DNA from: JAWKXU01 sp964468045
GTDB taxonomy: Bacteria > Pseudomonadota > Alphaproteobacteria > Sphingomonadales > Sphingomonadaceae
Assembly: GCA_964468045.1 (NCBI GenBank)
Contig: CAYXTO010000005.1
Location: 178,103-242,102 of the forward strand
Reading direction: 5' to 3'
Length of the DNA stretch: 64,000 nt
The position numbers and the translations under genes were made by a program. The notes below the pieces were generated by a model. The model searched no databases. It saw only the letters and a list, made by a program, of their open reading frames with translations, and was not told the DNA's origin. Below are positions 43,443-51,546 of the stretch, piece by piece (positions within the stretch are counted from its first letter, which is position 1; every line of letters begins with the position of its first letter).

Positions 43443-44528
43443 ATGCCAACCGGTAAAGCCTGCGTTCTGGTGGAGCCCAACAGGCTCGAAACCTGGGAGG
43501 TCTCCATTCGCGATCCTGAAGCAGGCGGCGCCCTGGTGAGAGTGGTTGCCGGCGGCGTGTGCGGCAGCGACGTTCATATCCTCACCGGTGAGGCGGGAAT
43601 CATGCCGTTCCCGATCATCCTGGGCCATGAAGGCGTGGGCCGGATCGAGAAGCTCGGCCCCGGTGTCGAAACCGATTATGCCGGCGTGCCGGTGAAGCCG
43701 GGCGACTTGGTCTATTGGGCGCCGATCGCATTGTGCCACAGGTGCTATAGCTGCACCGTCCTCGACGAAACACCCTGCGAGAATTCCCAGTTCTTCGAAC
43801 ATGCGGAAAAGCCCAACTGGGGAAGCTATGCGGATTTCGCCTGGCTGCCGAACGGGCTGGCGTTCTACCGCCTGCCCGATCATGCTTCGGTGGATGCGGT
43901 CATCTCGCTCGGCTGCGCGCTGCCCACCGCGCTGCGCGGCTATGATCGCTGCGGTCCGGTCCGCACCGGGGAAGCAGTGGTGGTGCAGGGGGCAGGCCCG
44001 GTCGGCCTTGCGGCCATACTCCTCGCCTCGCTTGCCGGCGCGCGGGAGATCGTGGCCATCGACATGCATGAGAAGCGGCTGGAAGTCGCCAGAGCGCTGG
44101 GCGCGACCGCAACCGTGTCGCTGAAGGATTCGGCGGAGGAGCGTCGGCGCCAGGTCTACGAAGTCTGCGGTCCGCACGGACCGGAGGTGGTGGTGGAAGC
44201 GGCCGGCGTGCTCCAGGCCTTCCCTGAAGGCGTCGACCTTACCGGAAATCACGGCCGCTATATCGTGCTGGGGTTGTGGGGCGCCATAGGTCAGCAGCCG
44301 ATCAGCCCCCGGGACACGACGCTCAAGAACCTCACGATAGCGGGCGCGACCTTCCCCAAGCCCAGGCATTACCACCAGGCGCTGCATACGGCGGTGCGCT
44401 GCCAGGAACGGCTTCCGCTGGCTGAACTGGTTACCCATCGTTTCGGCGTGGGGTCCGCGGCGGCGGCACTTTCCGCCACGGCCAAGGGTGAAGTCATCAA
44501 GGCGGTGATCGATCCCGAACTCGCTTAA
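43443..44528 (+). CDS. Zinc-dependent alcohol dehydrogenase (MDR)
   Basis: 361 residues. Catalytic zinc ligands in GGVCGSDVHI and GHEGVG; structural zinc cysteines in LCHRCYSCTVLDETPCEN; NAD(P) loop GAGPVGLAAIL. Likely oxidises the alcohol made by the P450 or an LLM enzyme to a ketone, as FdeH/CamD does for 5-exo-hydroxycamphor. GGAAGGAGAG precedes the ATG; the frame stays open upstream only by chance. 25 bp before the P450 gene. Confidence 0.9.
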   Translation: MPTGKACVLVEPNRLETWEVSIRDPEAGGALVRVVAGGVCGSDVHILTGEAGIMPFPIILGHEGVGRIEKLGPGVETDYAGVPVKPGDLVYWAPIALCHRCYSCTVLDETPCENSQFFEHAEKPNWGSYADFAWLPNGLAFYRLPDHASVDAVISLGCALPTALRGYDRCGPVRTGEAVVVQGAGPVGLAAILLASLAGAREIVAIDMHEKRLEVARALGATATVSLKDSAEERRRQVYEVCGPHGPEVVVEAAGVLQAFPEGVDLTGNHGRYIVLGLWGAIGQQPISPRDTTLKNLTIAGATFPKPRHYHQALHTAVRCQERLPLAELVTHRFGVGSAAAALSATAKGEVIKAVIDPELA

Positions 44529-44553
44529 CCGAATTATCTCAGGAGCCTTCACC

Positions 44554-45792
44554 ATGACTGACACCGCGACCATCAATCCGCGCACTCGCGCTCCAAAGCC
44601 CGACCATGTGCCGCAGAACCTCGTCCGCGACATCGACATGTATGCGCTGGACGGTATCGAGCAGGGTTATCACGAGGCGTGGAAAGCGGTGCAGAAGGGT
44701 CAGCCCGATCTGGTCTGGACTCCGTTGACCGGGGGGCACTGGATCGCGATGAGCGGCCCGGTGGTCAAGGAAATCTATGAGGATCCGACCCGCTTTTCGA
44801 GCGAGGTGATCTTCCTCCCCAAAGAAGCAGGCGAGAAATACGCGATGGTGCCGACGCGGATGGATCCGCCCGAGCATACACCCTATCGCAAACTGCTCGA
44901 CAGCGCTCTCAATCCTGCCCGCATCCGTCAACTGGAAGGTATGGTGCGCAAGGCCGCGATCGATCTGATCGAGGACATCGCCCCGCGCGGGGAGTGCGAT
45001 TTCGCGAACGACTATGCGAAGATATTCCCGGTCCGTGTGTTCATGGCCTTGGCCGACCTGCCGATAGAAGATGCGCCCAAGCTGGCCCGCTTCGCCGAAG
45101 ACATGACGCGCCCGCGCGGAAACACGCCGGAAGAGATGGCGCAATGCCTGGATGCCGCGAACAAAGGCTTCTTCGAGTATGTCGAGCCGGTGATCCAGGC
45201 GCGCAAGGGGGGCAGCGGCAAGGATCTGATCACGACCATGGTCAACGGCACGATCGATGGCGCCCCCATGCCGCATGACAAGGAACTGGGCCTGATCTCG
45301 CTGCTGCTGCTGGGTGGGCTGGATACGGTAGTCAACTTCCTCAGCTTCATGATGATCTACCTTGCCCGCCATCCGGAAAAGATGGACGAGGTGCGCGGCA
45401 ACGATCTCAAGCTGCTGCGTGGGGTGGAAGAATTGTTCCGCCGCTTTCCGGTGGTGGCGGAAGCCCGCATGGTAGCGAAGGATCAGACTTATCGCGGGGT
45501 TGAACTGAAGCGCGGGGATATGATCCTGATCCCCACCGCGCTGACCGGGCTGGACGAGAACGAAAACCCCGATCCACTCACGCTCGACTGGGAACGCTTG
45601 CCCAAGCACTCGACCTTCGGCGGCGGCCCGCATCGCTGCGTCGGCCTGCATCTCGCTCGGATGGAAGCGACCGTAACCTTGCAGGAATGGCTCAAGCGCA
45701 TCCCCGAATTCCGCCTGGCGGATGGATGCAACCCGGTTTACGCATCGGGGATCATTGCCTCGGCGGAGAACGTCCGGCTCTCCTGGGAATGA
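44554..45792 (+). CDS. Cytochrome P450, CYP101 (P450cam)-like
   Basis: 412 residues (P450cam is 414). Acid-alcohol pair Asp257-Thr258 in LLLGGLDTVVNFLSF, E293-x-x-R296, and heme Cys362 in FGGGPHRCVGLHLAR. The resemblance to P450cam includes its substrate pocket: Phe87, Tyr96 and Thr101 fall at the same residue numbers (FLPKEAGEKYAMVPTRMDPPE), Tyr96 being the camphor hydrogen-bond donor; Phe98 is Met and Val247 is Leu here. A monoterpenoid-type or similar compact alicyclic substrate is likely. No ferredoxin or ferredoxin reductase gene lies in the window. Downstream of, and probably co-transcribed with, the dehydrogenase. Confidence 0.93.
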   Translation: MTDTATINPRTRAPKPDHVPQNLVRDIDMYALDGIEQGYHEAWKAVQKGQPDLVWTPLTGGHWIAMSGPVVKEIYEDPTRFSSEVIFLPKEAGEKYAMVPTRMDPPEHTPYRKLLDSALNPARIRQLEGMVRKAAIDLIEDIAPRGECDFANDYAKIFPVRVFMALADLPIEDAPKLARFAEDMTRPRGNTPEEMAQCLDAANKGFFEYVEPVIQARKGGSGKDLITTMVNGTIDGAPMPHDKELGLISLLLLGGLDTVVNFLSFMMIYLARHPEKMDEVRGNDLKLLRGVEELFRRFPVVAEARMVAKDQTYRGVELKRGDMILIPTALTGLDENENPDPLTLDWERLPKHSTFGGGPHRCVGLHLARMEATVTLQEWLKRIPEFRLADGCNPVYASGIIASAENVRLSWE

Positions 45793-45822
45793 CAATCAAG
45801 GCGGCGCGTCAGAGCGGGGTTG

Positions 45823-46482
45823 TCACGCGATCCCGTCGTGGCCCGGCCCTTCGGCCGCTATATCGAGCGTTTCCATGATCTGGCGGCGGGTCGCGCCCAG
45901 TGCGATGGCGTTCCTCAGGTGGAGGCGGAAACCCGGGCCGAAGGCGTGGGTCGGCGCGATATCGCAGGCGATCGCCACCAGTTCCTTGATCCGCGCCCGG
46001 ACCGAGCCAATCTTCCAGGGCACCGCGCAGTAATCGAAGAAGGCCTTGAACAGATCCGGGCAGAGCCGCAGCATGGCCGCGAGAAAGCCGGGATTTTCCT
46101 GCTCGAAGCCGATCCAGAACGGATCGTCGCCGACATGCCTGTCCCACAGCGCCTGGCATTCCGCATCGAGCGGACCGCCGGGATCAATCAAACCGCGCTC
46201 GCCGGCCGCCGCGAGCACCATGACCTGCGAAATCATCAGCGAATGAACGCCGAGGCCGGACACCAGGGCAATGATTTCCTCGACCTGATCCACGCTTGCG
46301 CCGGCTTCGAATGCGTCCTGGATGGCTTCGGCGATGGCTGGCCGGTTCAGCGCCGTGACGGATACCGCCACGCCCAGCCGGATGAGCGCGCGCGCCAGGG
46401 CATCCAGCCCTTCGCCTTCCGGGAGATCGCGCACCGCGGCGATAGCCTGTTCGCGCAGCCTAGCTGAAACATCCTGCATCAT
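45823..46482 (-). CDS. Carboxymuconolactone-decarboxylase/AhpD-like protein
   Basis: 219 residues, all-alpha. Two CMD-like helical repeats are visible: ALIRLGVAVSVTALNRPAIAEAIQDAFEAGASVDQVEEIIALVSGLGVHS and ELVAIACDIAPTHAFGPGFRLHLRNAIALGATRRQIMETLDIAA. There is no CxxC peroxidatic motif, so an AhpD-type peroxidase role is unlikely. Function unknown; such proteins often accompany degradation operons. Two consecutive ATGs at its start. Convergent with the P450 gene, divergent from the SnoaL operon with operator C2 between. Confidence 0.7.
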   Translation of the reverse strand: MMQDVSARLREQAIAAVRDLPEGEGLDALARALIRLGVAVSVTALNRPAIAEAIQDAFEAGASVDQVEEIIALVSGLGVHSLMISQVMVLAAAGERGLIDPGGPLDAECQALWDRHVGDDPFWIGFEQENPGFLAAMLRLCPDLFKAFFDYCAVPWKIGSVRARIKELVAIACDIAPTHAFGPGFRLHLRNAIALGATRRQIMETLDIAAEGPGHDGIA

Positions 46483-46508
46483 CGGCCCTGTTTAGTCGAA
46501 GCGCGCAT

Positions 46509-46551
46509 TCAGTCAACTTTCGTGTTGACCGAGGGATCGGCCAGCGCCATA
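46509..46551 (+). promoter_or_regulatory. Class-C operator C2 with promoter for the SnoaL-RibBX operon
   Basis: AGTCAACT-TTCG-TGTTGACC (46509-46528) includes a -35 TTGACC (46523-46528); after 17 bases comes CATAGT (46546-46551). It lies in the short divergent gap, so the opposite gene at 46482 may be controlled too, though its -10 is unclear. Confidence 0.62.
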
Positions 46552-46574
46552 GTTCCGATGGGAGAGACGAATCC

Positions 46575-47102
46575 TTGGCTACATTGGAAGAACGTGTCCG
46601 CCGGCTGGAGGACAGGGCAGAATTGCAGGATCTGGTCGCCGCCTATTTCCGGGCGGTGGACGATGACGATTACGACGCTGTCGGAGACAGCTTCACCGAA
46701 GATGCGGAATTCTTTGCGTCGGGCTTCGATGGCGACAGAACCCGCGATGCGGTGGTGGCCTTCCTGCGCGCCGCCAGGGCGGGCATGGGGCAGACCATTC
46801 ATACTCCGAACTACGTCCAGATCGAGTTCCTGAGCGACTGCGAGGCGACAGGTCTGGTCGGTGCGCATCTCGAACTTGGCCTCGGGGAACAGACATATTT
46901 CGGCGCGGTCCGCTATATCGATCTGTATCGCCGGGCGGAAGGCCGCTGGCGGATCGCCCGGCGCGAAATGAAGGCCATCCACATCGCGCCGTGGTCGCAG
47001 GTCGATACCTCGCTGACCAGCGCTCGCAATGTGCGCTGGCCCGGTGCGGAACCCTTGCCGAGCGACTGTCCGCGCAAGGGGCGAGCCATGCCCGATGCCT
47101 AG
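46575..47102 (+). CDS. SnoaL/NTF2-like protein 1
   Basis: 175 residues, cone-shaped NTF2 fold: long N-terminal helix ERVRRLEDRAELQDLVAAYFRAVDDDDYDAVGDSFTEDAEFFA, then strands ending RWRIARREMKAIHIAPW. Members are isomerases, dehydratases, cyclases or hydroxylase partners for ring compounds. The start is TTG, 17 bases after a GGGAGAG. First gene of a seven-gene run to 51546. Confidence 0.75.
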   Translation: MATLEERVRRLEDRAELQDLVAAYFRAVDDDDYDAVGDSFTEDAEFFASGFDGDRTRDAVVAFLRAARAGMGQTIHTPNYVQIEFLSDCEATGLVGAHLELGLGEQTYFGAVRYIDLYRRAEGRWRIARREMKAIHIAPWSQVDTSLTSARNVRWPGAEPLPSDCPRKGRAMPDA

Positions 47103-47137
47103 CGGCGCGGCCAGATCTTGATAATCAGACGAATGCG

Positions 47138-47614
47138 ATGAAAGGAATGGAAGTGAACAACGAACAGGCGCTGCAGCAGCTGGTGGACGAGCGCGATATC
47201 CAGCGTGTCCTGTCGGACTATGCCTATTATCTCGACATGAATATGCCGGAGAAGATGGCCGAGCTGTTCGTGGACGATTGCGAGGTTGATTATGCTCCCA
47301 ATTTCGGCGCCAGGGGGATCGAGGAATACAAGAAGACGCTGGACGGCATCGGCACCTTCTTCAGGGGCACGAGCCACCATAATTCCGGCACGGTGATCGA
47401 CTGGGTTTCCCCCACCGAAGTGAACACCCGCACCATTCTCGTCGCGATCCACCGCTATATGAAGGAGCGGCCCGATGGCATCCTCTACGGCCAGTATCAC
47501 GACACGCTGGTGAAAGTGGATGGTCAGTGGAAGTTCAAGCGCCGTGAATTGCGCACCACGATGGTGACCGACTATCACGTCAAGGCCGCCAACCCGATTG
47601 GACGCCGTGACTGA
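47138..47614 (+). CDS. SnoaL/NTF2-like protein 2
   Basis: About 158 residues of the same fold as its upstream neighbour (DERDIQRVLSDYAYYLDMNMPEKMAELFVDDCEVDYAPNFGARG ... GQWKFKRRELRTTM). The two may form a heteromer or act on successive intermediates. The start is uncertain among ATG 47138, ATG 47147 and GTG 47153; the last has AAGGA at the best spacing. The stop is immediately followed by the crotonase ATG. Confidence 0.75.
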   Translation: MKGMEVNNEQALQQLVDERDIQRVLSDYAYYLDMNMPEKMAELFVDDCEVDYAPNFGARGIEEYKKTLDGIGTFFRGTSHHNSGTVIDWVSPTEVNTRTILVAIHRYMKERPDGILYGQYHDTLVKVDGQWKFKRRELRTTMVTDYHVKAANPIGRRD

Positions 47615-48448
47615 ATGAACGAACAGGCCCCCCTCCGAATTGAATCCGGGGATTCGATCGACTGGATCGTGCTGAACCGGCCCGAGGCGGCGAACGCCTT
47701 TTCCACCGTCCTGCTGGATGCCTTTACCGCCGCTCTGGCGAAGCTTGAGAAGGAAGGCGCGCCGGTTATCGGCATAAGGGGAGAAGGCAAGGGCTTCAGT
47801 GCCGGCGCGGATCTGAGCGAATATAACGCCGGCGGCACGCCGGTGGAGGATGTGGCGCGCCTGCGCCGCAATCTCGATCGCTGGCTCGCCATGTGGCGGC
47901 ATCCTAAGCCGGTGATCGTCGCCATCCATGGTTTCTGCATGGGCATTTCCGCCCAGATGCCGTGTTTTGCGGACATGACGGTGGTTGCGGAAGATGCCCG
48001 GATCGGAGAACCGGGGATACCTGTGGGCGGCGGCTATGTCGCGCCCGCCTGGGTGCCGCAGGTGGGCGCCAAGCGCGCGAAGGAGCTGGCATTCTTCCCG
48101 GCCAACTGGGTCGATGGGCGTACCGCTGCCGAATGGGGCTGGGCCAACGCCGCGGTTCCGGCCGAAGAGCTGGTGCCTTGCGTGGAGGCGCTGGCCGCGC
48201 GGATCGCGATGATCCCTCCCCCCGTTCTGACGATCAAGAAGCAGTCGATCAATCGGGCGATGGAGGCCGCCGGCTTCCTGTCCGCCGTGAACGCCATTTC
48301 GGAGAGCGACGCCATATTGCATTTCGAACCCGCGGTGCTCGCCATGCGCCGGCGTATCGCCGATGAAGGGCTGGGGGCGGTGGTGGCCCATTATCGGGGC
48401 GAAAGCTCCACCCAGATATTTCAGAAACATAAGAAAAGGATCAGCTGA
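47615..48448 (+). CDS. Crotonase-superfamily protein without hydratase glutamates
   Basis: 277 residues. Oxyanion-hole motifs GKGFSAGADLSEY and AIHGFCMGISAQ are intact, but the first catalytic Glu position is Gln114 and the second is Gly134 (RIGEPGIPVGGG). Ordinary enoyl-CoA hydration is therefore unlikely; hydrolysis, isomerisation or ring chemistry is more plausible. It overlaps the next crotonase gene by one base (TGATG), so the two are made together. Confidence 0.85.
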   Translation: MNEQAPLRIESGDSIDWIVLNRPEAANAFSTVLLDAFTAALAKLEKEGAPVIGIRGEGKGFSAGADLSEYNAGGTPVEDVARLRRNLDRWLAMWRHPKPVIVAIHGFCMGISAQMPCFADMTVVAEDARIGEPGIPVGGGYVAPAWVPQVGAKRAKELAFFPANWVDGRTAAEWGWANAAVPAEELVPCVEALAARIAMIPPPVLTIKKQSINRAMEAAGFLSAVNAISESDAILHFEPAVLAMRRRIADEGLGAVVAHYRGESSTQIFQKHKKRIS

Positions 48449-49218
48449 TGGCTGACGTCGAATTCCATGTCGATAACCATGTCGCTCATGTCAGGCTCAA
48501 TCGCCCGCAGGGCATGAATGCGATCACGGGAGACATGGACGATCTTCTGTTCGAGGCCTGGAAGACCATCAATGACGATCCGGAGATCTGGTGCGCTGTC
48601 CTTTCTGCCGAGGGCGAGAAGGCTTTCTGTATCGGCGCCGACGTTTCGGAAGGTCCGGAACGCAAGACGCGGATGGCGCTGGCGGGGGGACTCACCGGGA
48701 TCGGCGGGCCGCTGGTCACGCTCAGGAAGCCCATGGTCGCCGCGGTTCAGGGTTTCTGCGTCGGCGGCGGGTTCGAGCTGGCGATGTGCGCGGATATCAT
48801 CGTTGCTGCCGAAACCGCCCAGTTCGGTCTGCCGGAAACGCGGCACGGAATTATTGGCGAATGTGGGGTGGTGCACCGCGCGATCCGGCAATTGCCGCAT
48901 CATATCGCCATGGCCATGATCCTGACGGGAGAAAGGATCGATGCGGCATCCGCGGCGCAATATGGTCTGGTCAACGAGGTCGCGCCCTATGCGGGGCTGG
49001 CGGACGCGGCTGCGGCCTGGGCGGCGAAGATCAATAAATGCGCCCCCCTTGCCAACCAGGCGGCGAAAGCCGCGGTGCTCGGGCGGCTTGGCCATCCGCT
49101 GGAAGTGGCATTGATGACCCGGTTCGAAGAGATCGAGCAATACGCCGAAAGTGACGACGTACGCGAACGCAACGCAGCCGCGGCGGAGGGACGCAAGCCG
49201 GTTTGGACGGGACGCTGA
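48448..49218 (+). CDS. Enoyl-CoA hydratase/isomerase (canonical crotonase)
   Basis: 256 residues with both hydratase glutamates in place: Glu110 in VGGGFELAMCADII and Glu130 in AQFGLPETRHG. Expected to hydrate an enoyl-CoA. Paired with the atypical crotonase upstream. The next gene begins inside its 3' end. Confidence 0.88.
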   Translation: MADVEFHVDNHVAHVRLNRPQGMNAITGDMDDLLFEAWKTINDDPEIWCAVLSAEGEKAFCIGADVSEGPERKTRMALAGGLTGIGGPLVTLRKPMVAAVQGFCVGGGFELAMCADIIVAAETAQFGLPETRHGIIGECGVVHRAIRQLPHHIAMAMILTGERIDAASAAQYGLVNEVAPYAGLADAAAAWAAKINKCAPLANQAAKAAVLGRLGHPLEVALMTRFEEIEQYAESDDVRERNAAAAEGRKPVWTGR

Positions 49219-50030
49219 AATTGGCCGAACGGCGCGCCACAAGTGAGAGATTGACGCGTTATCCGGCGAATCCAAAGTATGGGGCAGGCACCTATCGGCG
49301 CCGCATCTGCTTCACCGCCTCCCCCGGCAGAATGACGGTTTCGTTGTTCGACGACTTCCATGAAATGGTGGTCGAGATCAGTCATGACGGGCGCCAGATA
49401 ACCGCCATCGATGCGGAGATGCGACGCTTCCCGAAGACTACCTGCCAGGGGGCGATTGCCTTGCTGCAGAGGTTTGTCGGCTGTGCGATTGCCGATGGCC
49501 GTTACGCCATCGCCGGCAAGTTCAATCGCGGGCCGCATTGTACCCACCTGATCGACCTGACGACCTGGGGAATTTCCGCGCTCCAGCGCGGCGTGGAGGA
49601 TCAATGGATCGAAATCGCCATGACCGATCCCGATCCGGACGGGCGGCAATTGCTCGATCTGTCCGTGAACGACGAAACGGCGCTGAGCCTCTCGATCCTC
49701 CATGAATGCCTGGAATTGCCCGCGCAGCATGCCGGGCAATCGCTGTTCGGCGGGTTCACGCGCTGGGCCGACGAGAATTTCTCCGGCTTCGAGCGCGACC
49801 TGTGGCATATGGCGCAGATGGCGGCGTTCGTTTCGCATGGCCGCGCCTATGTGGTTGATGGGCCGGTGCCCTTCGCCTCGGCGGATGAGCCTTCGCGCAA
49901 GGGTGCGTGCTACAGCTATAGCGATCCCGCCTATCAGACCGCGCTGGATGTTGTCGGTTATGTGCGCGACCACACGGGGGGCTTGCCGCCGCGCGACCGT
50001 GCCAGCGAGAGAATCCGGAGGCCAGGATGA
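49203..50030 (+). CDS. DUF2889 family protein
   Basis: 275 residues. The start region NPKYGAGTYRRRICF, internal GPHCTHLIDLTTW and the later ACYSYSDPAY fit the DUF2889 family, whose biochemical role is unknown to me. It starts at a TTG within the crotonase gene (16-base overlap) and ends overlapping the RibBX start by four bases, so it is embedded in the operon. No membrane segment or known catalytic motif stands out beyond the His/Cys pairs. Confidence 0.65.
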   Translation: MDGTLKLAERRATSERLTRYPANPKYGAGTYRRRICFTASPGRMTVSLFDDFHEMVVEISHDGRQITAIDAEMRRFPKTTCQGAIALLQRFVGCAIADGRYAIAGKFNRGPHCTHLIDLTTWGISALQRGVEDQWIEIAMTDPDPDGRQLLDLSVNDETALSLSILHECLELPAQHAGQSLFGGFTRWADENFSGFERDLWHMAQMAAFVSHGRAYVVDGPVPFASADEPSRKGACYSYSDPAYQTALDVVGYVRDHTGGLPPRDRASERIRRPG

Positions 50031-51142
50031 CGCGTATCGCCACGATCGAGGATATCATTGACGATGCCCGCAACGGCCGGCCTTTCATTCTGGTCGATGC
50101 GGACGACCGGGAGAATGAAGGGGATATCGTGATACCCGCGCAATTCGCCACGCCCGAGCGGATTGCCCATATGGCCACCCATGCAAGGGGGCTGATCTGC
50201 CTTGCGATAACCGCCCAACGCGCGGCGCAGCTCGAGCTCCAACAGATGTCGCGAGACAACCGTTCCGGGCATGGCACTGCCTTCACCGTGTCGATCGAGG
50301 CGGCGCAGGGCGTCACCACCGGCATTTCCGCCTTCGACCGTGCCAGGACGATTTCCGTCGCGATCAATCCTGCCAACGGGCCGGACGACATCGTCACCCC
50401 AGGGCATGTGTTCCCGCTTGTGGCGCGCGATGGCGGGGTGCTGATCCGGGCGGGGCATACCGAAGCCGCGGTGGACGTCTCGCGGCTTGCCGGCTTGATG
50501 CCTGCAGGCGTGATCTGCGAAATCATGAATCCGGACGGCACCATGGCACGCCTGCCCGATCTGATTCCCTTTGCCGAGCGGCACGGCTTGAAGATCGGGA
50601 CCATCGCCGATCTCATTGCCTACCGGCGCAAATCCGAAAAGCTCGTCGAGCTGGTCGTCAGGGCGCCGTTCGAAACCCATTTCGGGGATGGCTTCTTCAT
50701 TCATGTGTACCGCGATCTCATCGATCGCGCCGAACATGTCGCCCTCGTGCGCGGCCATATCCGGCCGGAGGGTGAAACGCTGGTCCGCGTTCACCAGGTG
50801 GACCTCACCGCCGATATGCTGGGCTACAAGCATGCCCATCGCGGTTACGTGTCGCGGATGCTCGAACGGCTGGCCAGCCATGATGGCCCTGCGGTTGCGG
50901 TTTTCGTGCGCGATCCCGATCCGGAATCGATCTCGCGCCGGGTGCAGGGCGGGCGGCAGGACTACAGCAACCGCTACGGTTCTCGCGACTACGGCATCGG
51001 GGCGCAGATCCTGCGCGATCTGGGCGTCACGCGCATGAATCTGCTGACTTCCAGTTCGGGCAAGATGGCCGCGCTGGAGGGTTTCGGTCTTGAAGTGACG
51101 GGGCGCACGCCGATCATCGAGGAAACAGGAGAAGCCGCATGA
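50027..51142 (+). CDS. RibBX-like DHBP synthase with degenerate GTP cyclohydrolase II domain
   Basis: 371 residues. The N-terminal RibB domain is complete: DADDRENEGDIVIPA, RSGHGTAFTVSIEAAQGVTTGISAFDRA, TPGHVFPL and GHTEAAVDVSRLAGL, so it should make dihydroxybutanone phosphate for riboflavin. The C-terminal GTP cyclohydrolase II-like half lacks the three zinc cysteines (position of SLRCDCG reads HAHRGYV), though SRDYGIGAQILRDLGV survives. This matches the RibBX type known in other alphaproteobacteria. In an operon of flavin-using enzymes it likely boosts FMN/FAD supply. Coupled by ATGA on both sides. Confidence 0.88.
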   Translation: MTRIATIEDIIDDARNGRPFILVDADDRENEGDIVIPAQFATPERIAHMATHARGLICLAITAQRAAQLELQQMSRDNRSGHGTAFTVSIEAAQGVTTGISAFDRARTISVAINPANGPDDIVTPGHVFPLVARDGGVLIRAGHTEAAVDVSRLAGLMPAGVICEIMNPDGTMARLPDLIPFAERHGLKIGTIADLIAYRRKSEKLVELVVRAPFETHFGDGFFIHVYRDLIDRAEHVALVRGHIRPEGETLVRVHQVDLTADMLGYKHAHRGYVSRMLERLASHDGPAVAVFVRDPDPESISRRVQGGRQDYSNRYGSRDYGIGAQILRDLGVTRMNLLTSSSGKMAALEGFGLEVTGRTPIIEETGEAA

Positions 51143-51546
51143 CCGGGACCGAGCAAAACAAGGCAGTTGCGGCGGCTCTGCTGGAGGCGTTCAGCCAGGG
51201 CGATGTGCCGGCCATGGTTGCCCTGATGACCGAGGATGCGACCTGGTGGGTGGGCGGCAATATCGCGGGGCTGTCCGGGACCTATGGTCGCGACCAGTTC
51301 GCTGCGCTGGTGGAAGGGGCCAAGGCGGCCTACAAGACCGGCGCCTTGAAGATCTGGCCGACCGGCATGGTTGCCGAAGGGGACAAGGTTGCGGTCGAGG
51401 CTCAGAGCCAGGCAGAGCTCCACAACGGCCGGGTTTATGCGAACACCTACCATCTGCTGGTCACATTGCGCGACGGCAGGATTTCGGCGGTGAAGGAATA
51501 TTGCGACACATTGCACATGAAGCAGATATTCTTCGACCCGGATTGA
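51139..51546 (+). CDS. SnoaL/ketosteroid-isomerase-like protein 3
   Basis: 135 residues, single NTF2-like domain (AAALLEAFSQGDVPAMVALMTEDATWWVGG ... ISAVKEYCDTLHMKQIFF). The pattern matches ketosteroid-isomerase-like proteins of unknown substrate. Overlaps the RibBX stop by ATGA. Its stop TGA and the stop of the convergent TetR gene share the palindrome TGATCA with no gap. Confidence 0.78.
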   Translation: MTGTEQNKAVAAALLEAFSQGDVPAMVALMTEDATWWVGGNIAGLSGTYGRDQFAALVEGAKAAYKTGALKIWPTGMVAEGDKVAVEAQSQAELHNGRVYANTYHLLVTLRDGRISAVKEYCDTLHMKQIFFDPD

